DNA from: CAYMKL01 sp964390805
GTDB taxonomy: Bacteria > Chloroflexota > Anaerolineae > VGOG01
Assembly: GCA_964390805.1 (NCBI GenBank)
Contig: CAYMKL010000009.1
Span: forward strand, 18,929-82,928
Reading direction: 5' to 3'
DNA length: 64,000 nucleotides
Each line of letters begins with the position of its first letter. Positions within the stretch are counted from its first letter, which is position 1. Positions 17,488 through 24,461 of the stretch are shown piece after piece. The translations under genes were made by a program, and so were the position numbers. A model generated the notes under the pieces. The model was not told the DNA's origin. It did not search any database and was given only the letters and a program-made list of their open reading frames with translations.

Positions 17488-17565
17488 TAGAGTCGTAAAT
17501 TCGTGAATTCGTAGGCCAGTTAACGAATCTACGAATTTACGGATTTACGAATTCACGAGTTTCCC
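17488..17565 (+). repeat. intergenic heptamer-like array with inverted symmetry
   Basis: Between the CoA-transferase subunits lies a run of 7-bp units such as TACGAAT, TTACGGA and TTTACGA. Its two halves (CGTAAATTCGTGAATTCGTA, and TTACGAATTCACGAG on the other side) are loosely complementary. The transcript could fold here. It resembles the heptamer arrays seen elsewhere in the window. Confidence 0.5.
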
Positions 17566-17581
17566 AATAAGGGAGAAGAAT

Positions 17582-18361
17582 ATGACCCATTACACACCTT
17601 CTGAAATGATGATCGTGACCGCGGCGCGGGCGTTGGCGGGGGTTCGTACCGTTTTCGTCGGCGTGGGGCTGCCCAATAGCGCCTGCAACCTGGCGCGGCG
17701 AACGGTGGCACCGGAGCTGGAGTTGATCTACGAGAGCGGCGTCTATGGCGCCCAGCCAGCCCGGCTGCCTCTCTCCATCGGCGACCCCACCCTCATCAGC
17801 GGGGCGACCTCGGTCTGCTCGATGGCCGATCTTTTTGGGCTGTACCTGCAAGGGGGGCGGGTGGAGGTAGCCTTCCTGGGCGGGGCGCAGATTGACCGCT
17901 TCGGCAACCTGAACACCACCGTTATCGGCGATTGGGCGCGCCCCAAAGTGCGCTTGCCGGGCAGCGGGGGCGCGTGTGAGATCGCCATCAACGCCCAGCG
18001 AATATTCATCATCATGCGTCTCAAGCGGCGGGCCTTCGTCGAGCAATTGCACTTCCTCACCAGCCCCGGCCACCTGGGGGGGAGCGGGGAGCGAGCAGCG
18101 CTAGGGCTGCCAGGAAGCGGCCCTCAATTGGTGGTCACCGACCGCTGCATCTTCCGCTTCGACGAGGAGATGGCTGACGCGGCTGGCGCGAACGAGATGG
18201 TACTGGAGAGCCTGCATCCAGGGGTGGAACTGGCCGAGGTGCGGGAGGAAGTGGGTTGGGAACTGAAGGTGGCTCCAGATCTCTCGGAGACGGAGCCGCC
18301 AACGGAGGAGGAACTCCGCCTGCTGCGGGAGGAGTTGGATCCCCAGGGGTTGTATCGCTGA
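17582..18361 (+). CDS. CoA-transferase subunit B (glutaconate CoA-transferase-like)
   Basis: 259 residues. The catalytic glutamate of family I enzymes is expected in ELIYESGVYG, matching the GctB active-site ES-G pattern. GSGGACEIA and the C-terminal HPGV segment also fit. It pairs with the alpha subunit 107 bp upstream, separated by a repeat array. It ends the catabolic cluster; the next gene belongs to sugar-nucleotide metabolism. Confidence 0.88.
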   Translation: MTHYTPSEMMIVTAARALAGVRTVFVGVGLPNSACNLARRTVAPELELIYESGVYGAQPARLPLSIGDPTLISGATSVCSMADLFGLYLQGGRVEVAFLGGAQIDRFGNLNTTVIGDWARPKVRLPGSGGACEIAINAQRIFIIMRLKRRAFVEQLHFLTSPGHLGGSGERAALGLPGSGPQLVVTDRCIFRFDEEMADAAGANEMVLESLHPGVELAEVREEVGWELKVAPDLSETEPPTEEELRLLREELDPQGLYR

Positions 18362-18423
18362 CAATGTAGAGAAATCCGTAAATCCTGCACATCCGCGTTC
18401 TAAACTGAGGAGGTAAATACGCA

Positions 18424-19449
18424 ATGCAAAACATTCTAATCACCGGCGGGGCCGGCTTCATCGGCTCTAACTTTGCGCGGCACATTCTCAGCAAGCATCC
18501 CAATTATGAGGTCGTGGTCTACGACAAGCTGACCTACGCGGGGAATCTCGATAATCTGCGGGACGTAGCCGATGACCCGCGCTACACCTTTGTGCGAGGC
18601 GACATCTGCGACGCGGAGAGCGTGGACGAGGTGATGCACCGACACAAGATTGATGCCGTAGTCAACTTCGCTGCGGAAACACATGTGGACCGCTCGCTGA
18701 TGGAAGCAGGAAGCTTCATCCAGACCGATGTCTTTGGTACCTACGTTCTCCTTGAAGCCGCCAAGAAGTACCAGGTCGAGCGCTACCACCAAGTCTCGAC
18801 GGATGAGGTTTACGGTCAAATACTGGAAGGCTCTTCGCTGGAGACCGACGCCCTGCTGACGCGCAGCCCATACGCGGCGAGCAAGGCCGGGGGCGACTTG
18901 ATGTGCCACGCCTACTTCGTCAGCTTCGGCGTGCCGGCCACTATCACCCGAGGTTCCAACAACATCGGCCCCTACCAGTATCCTGAGAAAGTGGTCCCCC
19001 TCTTCATCACCAATGCCATTGAGGACGTTCCCCTTCCCCTCTACGGCGACGGCCTTCAGATGCGCGACTACCAATACGTGGTAGACCATTGCGAGGGAAT
19101 AGACGTAGTGCTGCACAGGGGCCAACCGGGCGAGATCTATAACCTGGGCACCGAGGTGGAGACTTTTAACATTGACATGGCCAAAATGGTCCTCAAGCTG
19201 CTGGGCAAGCCAGAAAGCCTCATCCAGCACATCACAGACAGGCCAGGCCACGACCGCCGCTACTCCCTCAACTGCGACAAGATCAAAGCCCTGGGCTGGC
19301 GAAGCTGCCACACCTTCGAACAGGCGCTGGAGAAAACGGTGCAATGGTACGTGGAGAACGAGTGGTGGTGGCGCAAGATCAAGAGCGGCGAATACATGGA
19401 GTATTATCGCCGACAGTATGAGGGGCGGGAGATAGAGCCTCTATTCTGA
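18424..19449 (+). CDS. rfbB: dTDP-glucose 4,6-dehydratase
   Basis: 341 residues, an extended short-chain dehydrogenase. The NAD-binding GGAGFIGSNF opens the protein, STDEVYG carries the catalytic Thr-Asp-Glu triad, and YAASKAGG gives the Tyr/Lys pair. It converts dTDP-glucose to dTDP-4-keto-6-deoxyglucose, the first committed step to dTDP-rhamnose and other deoxysugars of surface polysaccharides. CTGAGGAGG precedes the ATG. No other rml genes are in the window, so it may stand alone here. Confidence 0.93.
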   Translation: MQNILITGGAGFIGSNFARHILSKHPNYEVVVYDKLTYAGNLDNLRDVADDPRYTFVRGDICDAESVDEVMHRHKIDAVVNFAAETHVDRSLMEAGSFIQTDVFGTYVLLEAAKKYQVERYHQVSTDEVYGQILEGSSLETDALLTRSPYAASKAGGDLMCHAYFVSFGVPATITRGSNNIGPYQYPEKVVPLFITNAIEDVPLPLYGDGLQMRDYQYVVDHCEGIDVVLHRGQPGEIYNLGTEVETFNIDMAKMVLKLLGKPESLIQHITDRPGHDRRYSLNCDKIKALGWRSCHTFEQALEKTVQWYVENEWWWRKIKSGEYMEYYRRQYEGREIEPLF

Positions 19450-19490
19450 GAACGATGGTCCAGACAGACTGAATCTTGACCAATTGCCTC

Positions 19491-19519
19491 TTGACACAGG
19501 CAAGGACGCGTGGTACAAT
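19491..19519 (+). promoter_or_regulatory. consensus sigma70 promoter upstream of the DGR
   Basis: Perfect TTGACA at 19491-19496, a 17-nt spacer, and TACAAT at 19514-19519. Transcription would start near 19526 and run through the structured leader and terminator into the DGR target gene. Confidence 0.75.
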
Positions 19520-19559
19520 ATAGGGAGTGAGAGTCTCTTTTCAACTGTATAGGTTTTGA

Positions 19560-19670
19560 CAAAGGCAGTCCGTCGAAAGGTGGGGACGCGTGTTGAAGGC
19601 AAACAGCGGATGACAAGCAATTGAAAGCTGTTGGCCATCAACCATCAAGTAGGATGGCCGGGCTGCCAAA
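19560..19670 (+). ncRNA. structured leader RNA, possible cyclic-di-GMP-type riboswitch
   Basis: Pairings I can see: GGCAG (19564-19568) with CTGCC (19663-19667) as a closing stem; GTCC (19568-19571) with GGAC (19584-19587) capped by a GAAA-containing loop; ACAGC (19603-19607) with GCTGT (19627-19631); CCATC (19642-19646) with GATGG (19653-19657). The pieces TCGAAAGGTGGGGACGC and TAGGATGGCCGGGCTGCC resemble the GAAA..GGGACGC and 3' parts of GEMM/c-di-GMP-I riboswitches. The middle does not follow that consensus, so the class is uncertain. It lies between a strong promoter and a terminator, upstream of the DGR target gene. Confidence 0.35.
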
Positions 19671-19683
19671 AACAGGTTTTGAG

Positions 19684-19727
19684 AAGCGTGCTGTTCGGAA
19701 GCAGGTCGGCCGACGGCACGCTTTTTT
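19684..19727 (+). terminator. intrinsic terminator in the DGR leader
   Basis: AAGCGTGC (19684-19691) pairs with GCACGCTT (19716-19723) and is followed by a T-run ending at 19727. Placed about 160-200 nt after the promoter and before the target gene, it could be the switchable element of the leader or simply end a small RNA. Confidence 0.7.
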
Positions 19728-19743
19728 GTTCGGTGGTAACTGC

Positions 19744-19842
19744 TCAGGTGCAACGCACTTCTGCCGCAGAATCAAGCTGATTCTAAGCATAATCCGTACA
19801 GGCAAGACGCTGAAACCGCGACAAAAAGTGCGTTGCACCTGA
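19744..19842. mobile_element. 99-bp palindrome-ended element (copy A)
   Basis: Perfect 17-bp terminal inverted repeats: TCAGGTGCAACGCACTT (19744-19760) and its complement at 19826-19842. Each end is itself partly palindromic (GTGC-AAC-GCAC). It contains no gene. The interior shares CAAGCTGATTC with the element at 31309-31407. It sits in the leader between the terminator and the DGR target. Confidence 0.65.
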
Positions 19843-19940
19843 TGGCCGAGTTGTTACGTTCGGTGAGATGAGACCTCAAAGAGATAGGGGCCTAAAGAAA
19901 GGAGGAGGAGAATGGCATAATTCACAGCGGTCGTTACAGC

Positions 19941-19968
19941 CGCGATTCACAATTCGCAATTCACAATC
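19941..19968 (+). repeat. four-unit heptamer array before the DGR target
   Basis: CGCGATT, CACAATT, CGCAATT, CACAATC in tandem, ending about 20 bp before the ribosome-binding site of the target gene. Confidence 0.5.
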
Positions 19969-19997
19969 ACATCACACAAATCAGAAGGAGGTTCAAA

Positions 19998-20771
19998 ATG
20001 CACAGCAAGCACATACTAATCGGACTGGTCGGAATTGTAGTGGGGGTGTTGCTCGCATCGGTGGTAGTGGTGCTGGCCGGGACGAACTTCGACGCCCCCA
20101 GCGGGCCCACGGATTCCGCCTCGCAGATGTACACCCTGGCGCAGATCTACGACCGTGCCAACGATGGCACCGCGGCCACCAAGATGACAACCTTCGATGA
20201 ACCAGACAGCGGACCGGCGGCTACGATGAACGACCTGAATGCCCTCTACACCCTGGTAAGCGAGCGCTCCCGGCCAGCCAAGACGGGGCAGACCGCGCCG
20301 TATGCTACGGGAGATGACGGCGATCTGGAGAAAGGTGTCGCCTGGCCCAGCCAGCGCTTCACGGACAATGGCAACGGCACGGTGACCGACAACCTGACGG
20401 GGCTGATCTGGCTGAAAAATGCCAATTGCTTTGGAGCGGAAAAATGGCAAGATGGCGCGACCTATCCGGCCTTAGAAGCAGCGAATACTCTGAATAGTGG
20501 CGAGTGCGGCCTTTCCGATGGTTCCAGTGAAGACGACTGGCGGCTGCCGAACGTGCGAGAGCTGTTCAGCCTGACAGATCACTCACAGTTGAGTCCTGCA
20601 CTGCCGAGTGGTCATCCTTTTGACAACGTCCAGTCGGACTACTACTGGTCGAGTACTACCTACGCGGCCAGTACGACCTTCGCCTGGCTCGTGCTCCTGT
20701 ACAGTGGCATCGTGCCCTACGTCAATAAGACTCGCACCTTCTACGTATGGCCTGTCCGTGGCGGACAATGA
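19998..20771 (+). CDS. DGR target: secreted or membrane-anchored DUF1566-domain protein with variable C-terminus
   Basis: 257 residues. AGAAGGAGG precedes the ATG. Residues 8-30 are a hydrophobic signal or anchor (LVGIVVGVLLASVVVVLAG), so the protein faces outside the cell. From about residue 115 it is a DUF1566 (Lcl C-terminal-like) domain: VTDNLTGLIWLKNANC, DDWRLPNVREL, YYWSSTTYA and the end VWPVRGG. This C-type-lectin-like fold is a known DGR substrate. Residues 211-257 are encoded by the variable repeat (20627-20771). Compared with the template, Asn/Asp codons have become D, Y, A, S, F, L, L, Y, S, I, P, Y, V, R and F, while scaffold residues are unchanged. The protein is probably a diversified surface binding protein; its ligand is unknown. 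Confidence 0.93.
   Translation: MHSKHILIGLVGIVVGVLLASVVVVLAGTNFDAPSGPTDSASQMYTLAQIYDRANDGTAATKMTTFDEPDSGPAATMNDLNALYTLVSERSRPAKTGQTAPYATGDDGDLEKGVAWPSQRFTDNGNGTVTDNLTGLIWLKNANCFGAEKWQDGATYPALEAANTLNSGECGLSDGSSEDDWRLPNVRELFSLTDHSQLSPALPSGHPFDNVQSDYYWSSTTYAASTTFAWLVLLYSGIVPYVNKTRTFYVWPVRGGQ
20627..20771 (+). repeat. DGR variable repeat (VR)
   Basis: 145 bp aligned without gaps to the template repeat at 22417-22561 (constant offset 1790). I count 22 differences. Twenty-one lie at template adenines (4 to G, 11 to T, 6 to C). The only non-adenine change is G to C at 20766, in the last codon and outside the variable stretch. The 3' part (TACGTATGGCCTGTCCGTGG) is identical in both copies and would hold the initiation-of-mutagenic-homing site. 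Confidence 0.95.
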
Positions 20772-20793
20772 GAGTCTTTGATGCTTTGACTCT
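20771..20793 (+). promoter_or_regulatory. small inverted repeat just after the VR (candidate homing hairpin)
   Basis: AGAGTC (20771-20776) and GACTCT (20788-20793) with an 11-nt spacer, starting at the last base of the target stop codon. Known DGRs often carry a hairpin or cruciform shortly after the homing site. Here the stem is short, so the assignment is tentative. Confidence 0.35.
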
Positions 20794-20850
20794 TTGGACG
20801 CTTTGACGCGCGGCGGTGGAAAGGACACTTTACATAATAAAGGAGTGGCG

Positions 20851-21183
20851 ATGGTCTTCTCTCAGAAACTGGTGAAGCGCTACAAAGAACTCAAGGAGGC
20901 CGTTCCGGATTGTCTCCTGCTGATGCAGGTGGGGGCCTTTATGCAGGTCATGGATGAGGATGCTCGCGCTGTGTCGGAGGTGACCGGTTTGAAACTGCGA
21001 ATGGCTGGGGACGTGGACGACCCCGTAGTGTTGGGCGGTTTTCCAAAGTCCGGGCTGGATGCCTACGTGGGGAGGCTGGTGCGCGCAGGGCACTCCGTGG
21101 CCATCGCCTTGCAGGATGAGCAGAAGGAGCGCCACATCCAGGAAGTGGTCAGGTTGGCGGAGAAGACCTCCGAGGTTTTGTGA
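20851..21183 (+). CDS. MutS domain I-like DGR accessory protein (MSL)
   Basis: 110 residues. The ATG at 20851 follows AAAGGAG; an ORF start at 20794 has no such site. The sequence resembles the mismatch-recognition domain I of MutS: a helix KRYKELKEAVPDCLLLMQVG (MutS has a similar stretch before its F-x-E motif), then DEDARAVSEVTGLKL, VLGGFPKSGLDAYVGRLV and GHSVAIALQDEQ. The MutS Phe-x-Glu wedge is not conserved (GAFMQVM). MutS-like small proteins are known DGR accessory factors. It lies between target and avd. The last residues (KTSEVL) are encoded by the left end of a palindrome-ended element (21164-21262). Confidence 0.8.
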   Translation: MVFSQKLVKRYKELKEAVPDCLLLMQVGAFMQVMDEDARAVSEVTGLKLRMAGDVDDPVVLGGFPKSGLDAYVGRLVRAGHSVAIALQDEQKERHIQEVVRLAEKTSEVL

Positions 21184-21262
21184 ACTGACCTCGTTTGTGT
21201 AAAGGTCTTGTGCTGAGCAACCGATTTTCGCTTGAAAACAGGTCCGCAAACCTCGGAGGTCT
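21164..21262. mobile_element. 99-bp palindrome-ended element (copy D) between msl and avd
   Basis: Perfect 15-bp terminal inverted repeats AGACCTCCGAGGTTT (21164-21178) and its complement (21248-21262). The ends are themselves palindromic (ACCTC-CGAGGT). The left end supplies the final codons and stop of msl. The right end stops 2 bp before the avd start and also supplies its GGAGGT ribosome-binding site. Confidence 0.7.
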
Positions 21263-21264
21263 GA

Positions 21265-21708
21265 ATGGCTCGCTATGAACATCTACCCATCTTCCGTGAG
21301 GCTTACGATCTGACAGTGCACATCGAGAAGATCGTGCGAAACTTCAGCCGCTATCACAAGTACACCCTGGGCACGGATCTGCGCAACAAGAGCCGCGGGA
21401 TACTGGAGAAGATCATCGAAGCCAATAATGCCAGAGACGATAGAACCGCCCATCTGCTGGAGCTGCGCCAGGAGTTGGAGAGCTTCAAAGTGCTGGCCCG
21501 GCTGTGCCACGAATCGGGGGGCTTTGCCAGCACGCGCAGCTACCTGCACGTGGCGGAGCGGATCACCAACATCGCCAGACAGAACGAGGGCTGGCTCAAA
21601 AAGACACAGGCTCAAAGCCGTCAACGTCCAAAGCAAGAGAGAGATACGGGGAGCGAACCGCAGCAGGCTCAGCTTAGGTTGGGGGAAACCCTTGCGAAGG
21701 TTAGGTGA
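21265..21708 (+). CDS. avd: DGR accessory variability determinant (four-helix-bundle, S23-like)
   Basis: 147 residues. The first 115 match the Avd / 23S-intervening-sequence four-helix-bundle family: YEHLPIFREAYDLTVHIEK, the helix LGTDLRNKSRGILEKIIEAN, ELRQELESFKVLARLCHE and a final amphipathic helix. Avd forms a basic pentamer that binds the DGR reverse transcriptase and template RNA and is needed for mutagenic cDNA synthesis. The ribosome-binding site GGAGGT lies inside the right end of the 99-bp element upstream. The last 25-30 residues are not part of the family fold; the final GETLAKVR is read through the left arm of another palindrome-ended element (21687-21786). Confidence 0.88.
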   Translation: MARYEHLPIFREAYDLTVHIEKIVRNFSRYHKYTLGTDLRNKSRGILEKIIEANNARDDRTAHLLELRQELESFKVLARLCHESGGFASTRSYLHVAERITNIARQNEGWLKKTQAQSRQRPKQERDTGSEPQQAQLRLGETLAKVR

Positions 21709-21786
21709 TAGCCCTGTGGACAAAAGCGCCTTCGATGAGCAGCAAGTATCCCGTTGAGGAGAGCTCTTGTAACCTTCGCAAGGGTT
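21687..21786. mobile_element. 100-bp palindrome-ended element (copy B) at the end of avd
   Basis: Perfect 17-bp terminal inverted repeats AACCCTTGCGAAGGTTA (21687-21703) and TAACCTTCGCAAGGGTT (21770-21786). Each arm is nearly palindromic. The left arm forms the last codons of avd. Confidence 0.7.
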
Positions 21787-22416
21787 GCAGGAAGGGGCGG
21801 TGAGGCATGGCCAGAACTGGGAGGGTGGCGACTGTGTCGCATAGCTCTTCCGGGCGCGCCCGTTACATCATTGTGCGTCCGTCCCGCCTGCCCCGCACTC
21901 TGGAAGCGGATATGTAGCGGATTAGCGAATAAACACCGCAATTCGCAAGCTCATCCGCTAATCCGTTAACCATCCGCTGACCAGTGGGGCAGGCATGATC
22001 ATACAGGCTGTCGTACCCCTCGTTGGGGATCGGCCGCCGGTGGTCCCGCTAGGCCAACAGCCCCCACCTCCGGCCCCCATATGCGTCAACTTAAGGCCAG
22101 CGACCGTCGGTCGAGTAGTCCGCAGCGTAGCGGAGGACGTATCGAGACCACGGGAGCGGGTCTCGCAAAGTCGCTTCACTTCGACAGGCTCAGTACAAGG
22201 GCTTCGATACGGGCCTTCCACTGTGTTCCAGGCCCTACCCTTCGACAAGCTCAGGACGACGCTCAGCCGGCGCTTCTGCCCAACTTCAGCGTTAGCTTGA
22301 CGCACATGGACGCCTTCCCCCCCAGGGTTGGGGGGGACTGAGGGGGGCGCTTCCCCCCCAGGGTTGGGGGGGACTGAGGGGGGGTGTCTAGCGGGAAAAG
22401 TGGACGGATCTTTCGG
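21787..22416. other. gene-free repeat-rich stretch between avd and TR
   Basis: I see no convincing gene. It contains heptamer-like units (about 21919-21980), two looser or near-exact copies of the dispersed 20-mer (22177-22196, 22238-22257), a GTATCGAGACC-type repeat near 22140, and a 37-bp direct repeat rich in C and G runs (22311-22347 and 22348-22384, core CCCAGGGTTGGGGGGGACTG) immediately before the template repeat. Open frames here are low-complexity translations of repeats. Confidence 0.7.
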
Positions 22417-22561
22417 CGTCCAGTCGAACAACTACTGGTCGAGTACTACCTACGCGGACAATACGACCAACGCCTGGAACGTGAACCTGAACAATGGCAA
22501 CGTGAACAACGACAATAAGACTAACACCAACTACGTATGGCCTGTCCGTGGCGGAGAATGA
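22417..22561 (+). repeat. DGR template repeat (TR)
   Basis: Non-coding copy of the VR on the same strand, 200 bp upstream of the reverse transcriptase gene. By my count it holds 45 adenines up to the final GGA, of which 21 are altered in the VR. Eleven of the variable codons are AAC, the codon that gives the widest amino-acid range under adenine mutagenesis without stops. The 200-nt spacer to the reverse transcriptase (22562-22760) has no gene and probably belongs to the template RNA. Confidence 0.95.
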
Positions 22562-22760
22562 TGGCCTTGCCGCCCCTTGTCCACAACGGACTACCTCGGA
22601 TAAAAGAAATTCACGATAATCAGGTCACTTGGAGATCAAAAGGGAACGTTTTGTCTCGACTTGCGGCTGAACATCGTGTATTTCCACCATCCGTGGTAGT
22701 CTTTCCGCCACCATCGAAATGCCCTTAGCGTGAAGTCGTTACTACGAGCAGGAAAGAGAC

Positions 22761-24416
22761 ATGTTCGAACGGATGGTTTGTATCCGCGATCACCCCCTCT
22801 TCACCCTGGAAAACATCTACCGCGCCTACCGCCAGTGCCGCAAGCACAAGCGGAATACCATCAACGCCATGAAGTTTGAGCAGAACCTGGAAGAGAACCT
22901 GGTGTCCCTGCACGAGGAACTGACGACCGGCACCTACCGGCCTGGCCGCTCCATCGCCTTTCTGATCGAGAAACCCAAGCGGCGGGAGATCTTCGCCGCC
23001 GACTTCCGGGACCGGGTAGTGCATCACATCCTGGTCGGCTACCTGGAGCCTCGCTGGGAGCGCCGCTTTATCCACGACTCGTACGCCTGCCGCAAAGGCA
23101 AGGGCACCCACAAGGGCGTGGAGCGGCTGCGGTCTTTCACCCGCCAGGCGACGGCCAACGGGACTCGACGCGCCTGGTACCTGCAACTCGACATTCGCGG
23201 GTTTTTCATCAGCATAGACCGCAACATCCTGTACCAACGGCTGGCGGCCAAAGAGACCGATCCCGGGGTGCTGTGGCTCATCCGCACTCTGGTCTTCTAT
23301 GAGCCCACAGAGAACTGCCTGATACAGATCAAGACCCCAGGGGTTTCCGCAACATGCTTCTTATATCAGCGAAACCCTGATTTCAGGACCACTTCGCAAG
23401 CCAGGCTACCTTCGAAAACCCCTGGGGTCTTAGCGTTTGAGCAACTACCGGCCCATAAGACCCTGTTCAAGGCTCCACTGGATTGCGGGTTGCCCATCGG
23501 CAACCTGACCAGCCAGTTCTTCGCCAACGTCTACCTGGACGCGCTGGACCAGTTCGTCAAGCACCAGTTGAAAGCCCGCTACTACCTGCGCTACTGCGAC
23601 GACTTCGTCCTCTTGTCCGAAGACAGGGCTGTCCTGGAAAGGTGGGAGGCGCGGATCAGAGAATTCCTGTCCCACGAGCTGCGCTTGACCCTCAACGACA
23701 GGAGGCGGCTGCGTCCCGTTTCGGATGGGATTGACTTTCTGGGCTACATCGTCAGGCCGGACTACCTGCTGGTACGCCGACGGGTGGTGGGGGCGTGTTA
23801 CCAGCGTCTGGCCCGGGCGGAAGATGCGCTCATCCAACAAGGGCTGACCATAGGCGATGAGGGCCGGCGGGTGTACCCCTGGCCCTGGCCGGTGGTGGAA
23901 GCGGTCTATCAGTGGCTGAACTCCTACCTGGGCCACTTCCGCAAGGCGGCGAGCTGCCGGCTGGTGGAGCGACTGCGGCGGCGTTTCCCCTGGCTGGAAG
24001 AGTACTTCCGTTGGGATGGGGAGCGGGTGGCGTATGCGTTCCCCCCGCCGCGGCCGGCGCTGCGGATTGCACAGCAGCAGGCCCAACTGTGCGACCGCCT
24101 GCCGGGTCACGTCCTGGTGGTGCAGATGGGCAAATGGTGGGAGTTGTGGGGCGGCTATCCAGAGAACCTGCTGCCGAAAGGCTGGCGGCGTTTTCCCCAA
24201 AGCCGTCTGGCAACCGTCAAAGGCACACTGTGGGAGAGCGGCCTGCCCGTGGCCTGGATCGGCGAGACGGGCCGGCGCGTCACCGGCATCAACGAGCGGC
24301 TTCTCGTCCATCGTTGGCCGGGCGTGGTGGATCAGCGTCCGCTCTCGTGGATAAAGCCTCCCCGCCCCCCAATTCTGGGGGGAGTAGAGAGATTCCCCCC
24401 AGGGTTGGGGGGTTAG
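22761..24416 (+). CDS. DGR-type reverse transcriptase with C-terminal MutS-I-like domain
   Basis: 551 residues. DGR hallmarks: the GLPIGNLTSQFFANVYLDAL block (residues 243-262; the LTSQ form distinguishes DGR enzymes from most group II intron and retroviral ones) and the catalytic YCDD at 278-281. RPGRSIAFLIEKPKRREIFA and LQLDIRGFFISID represent earlier RT motifs. A palindrome-ended 101-bp element (23331-23431) is inserted in frame and adds about 35 residues just before the FEQLPAHKTLFKAPLDCGLP segment. After the thumb, residues about 435-530 (VVQMGKWWELWG, LPVAWIGETGRRVTGINERL) resemble MutS domain I, the same fold as the small accessory protein upstream. The enzyme makes adenine-mutagenised cDNA from the template RNA and, with Avd, rewrites the VR. 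The start is weakly marked by AGGAAAGAG. Activity with the insertion is uncertain. Confidence 0.93.
   Translation: MFERMVCIRDHPLFTLENIYRAYRQCRKHKRNTINAMKFEQNLEENLVSLHEELTTGTYRPGRSIAFLIEKPKRREIFAADFRDRVVHHILVGYLEPRWERRFIHDSYACRKGKGTHKGVERLRSFTRQATANGTRRAWYLQLDIRGFFISIDRNILYQRLAAKETDPGVLWLIRTLVFYEPTENCLIQIKTPGVSATCFLYQRNPDFRTTSQARLPSKTPGVLAFEQLPAHKTLFKAPLDCGLPIGNLTSQFFANVYLDALDQFVKHQLKARYYLRYCDDFVLLSEDRAVLERWEARIREFLSHELRLTLNDRRRLRPVSDGIDFLGYIVRPDYLLVRRRVVGACYQRLARAEDALIQQGLTIGDEGRRVYPWPWPVVEAVYQWLNSYLGHFRKAASCRLVERLRRRFPWLEEYFRWDGERVAYAFPPPRPALRIAQQQAQLCDRLPGHVLVVQMGKWWELWGGYPENLLPKGWRRFPQSRLATVKGTLWESGLPVAWIGETGRRVTGINERLLVHRWPGVVDQRPLSWIKPPRPPILGGVERFPPGLGG
23331..23431. mobile_element. 101-bp palindrome-ended element (copy C) inside the reverse transcriptase
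   Basis: Perfect 16-bp terminal inverted repeats AAGACCCCAGGGGTTT (23331-23346) and AAACCCCTGGGGTCTT (23416-23431). No stop codon lies in the translated frame, so the reverse transcriptase stays open. The inserted residues interrupt a stretch normally continuous in DGR reverse transcriptases between the NCLIQ strand and the FEQLPAHKTLF segment. Confidence 0.75.
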
Positions 24417-24461
24417 GGGGGCGACTAATCAACTTCACGAATCAAAAAAGGAGGAACTGAC

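Noticed and set aside
22328..22561. 77-codon open frame covering the template repeat
   Set aside because: Its N-terminal half is translated C/G-run repeat DNA and the rest is the TR; TRs are non-coding and no ribosome-binding site is present.
22761..24416. Reverse transcriptase as a group II intron, retron or Abi-type enzyme
   Set aside because: The LTSQ motif, Avd, and an adenine-specific TR/VR pair identify a DGR. No intron RNA domains or msr/msd-type structure was seen.
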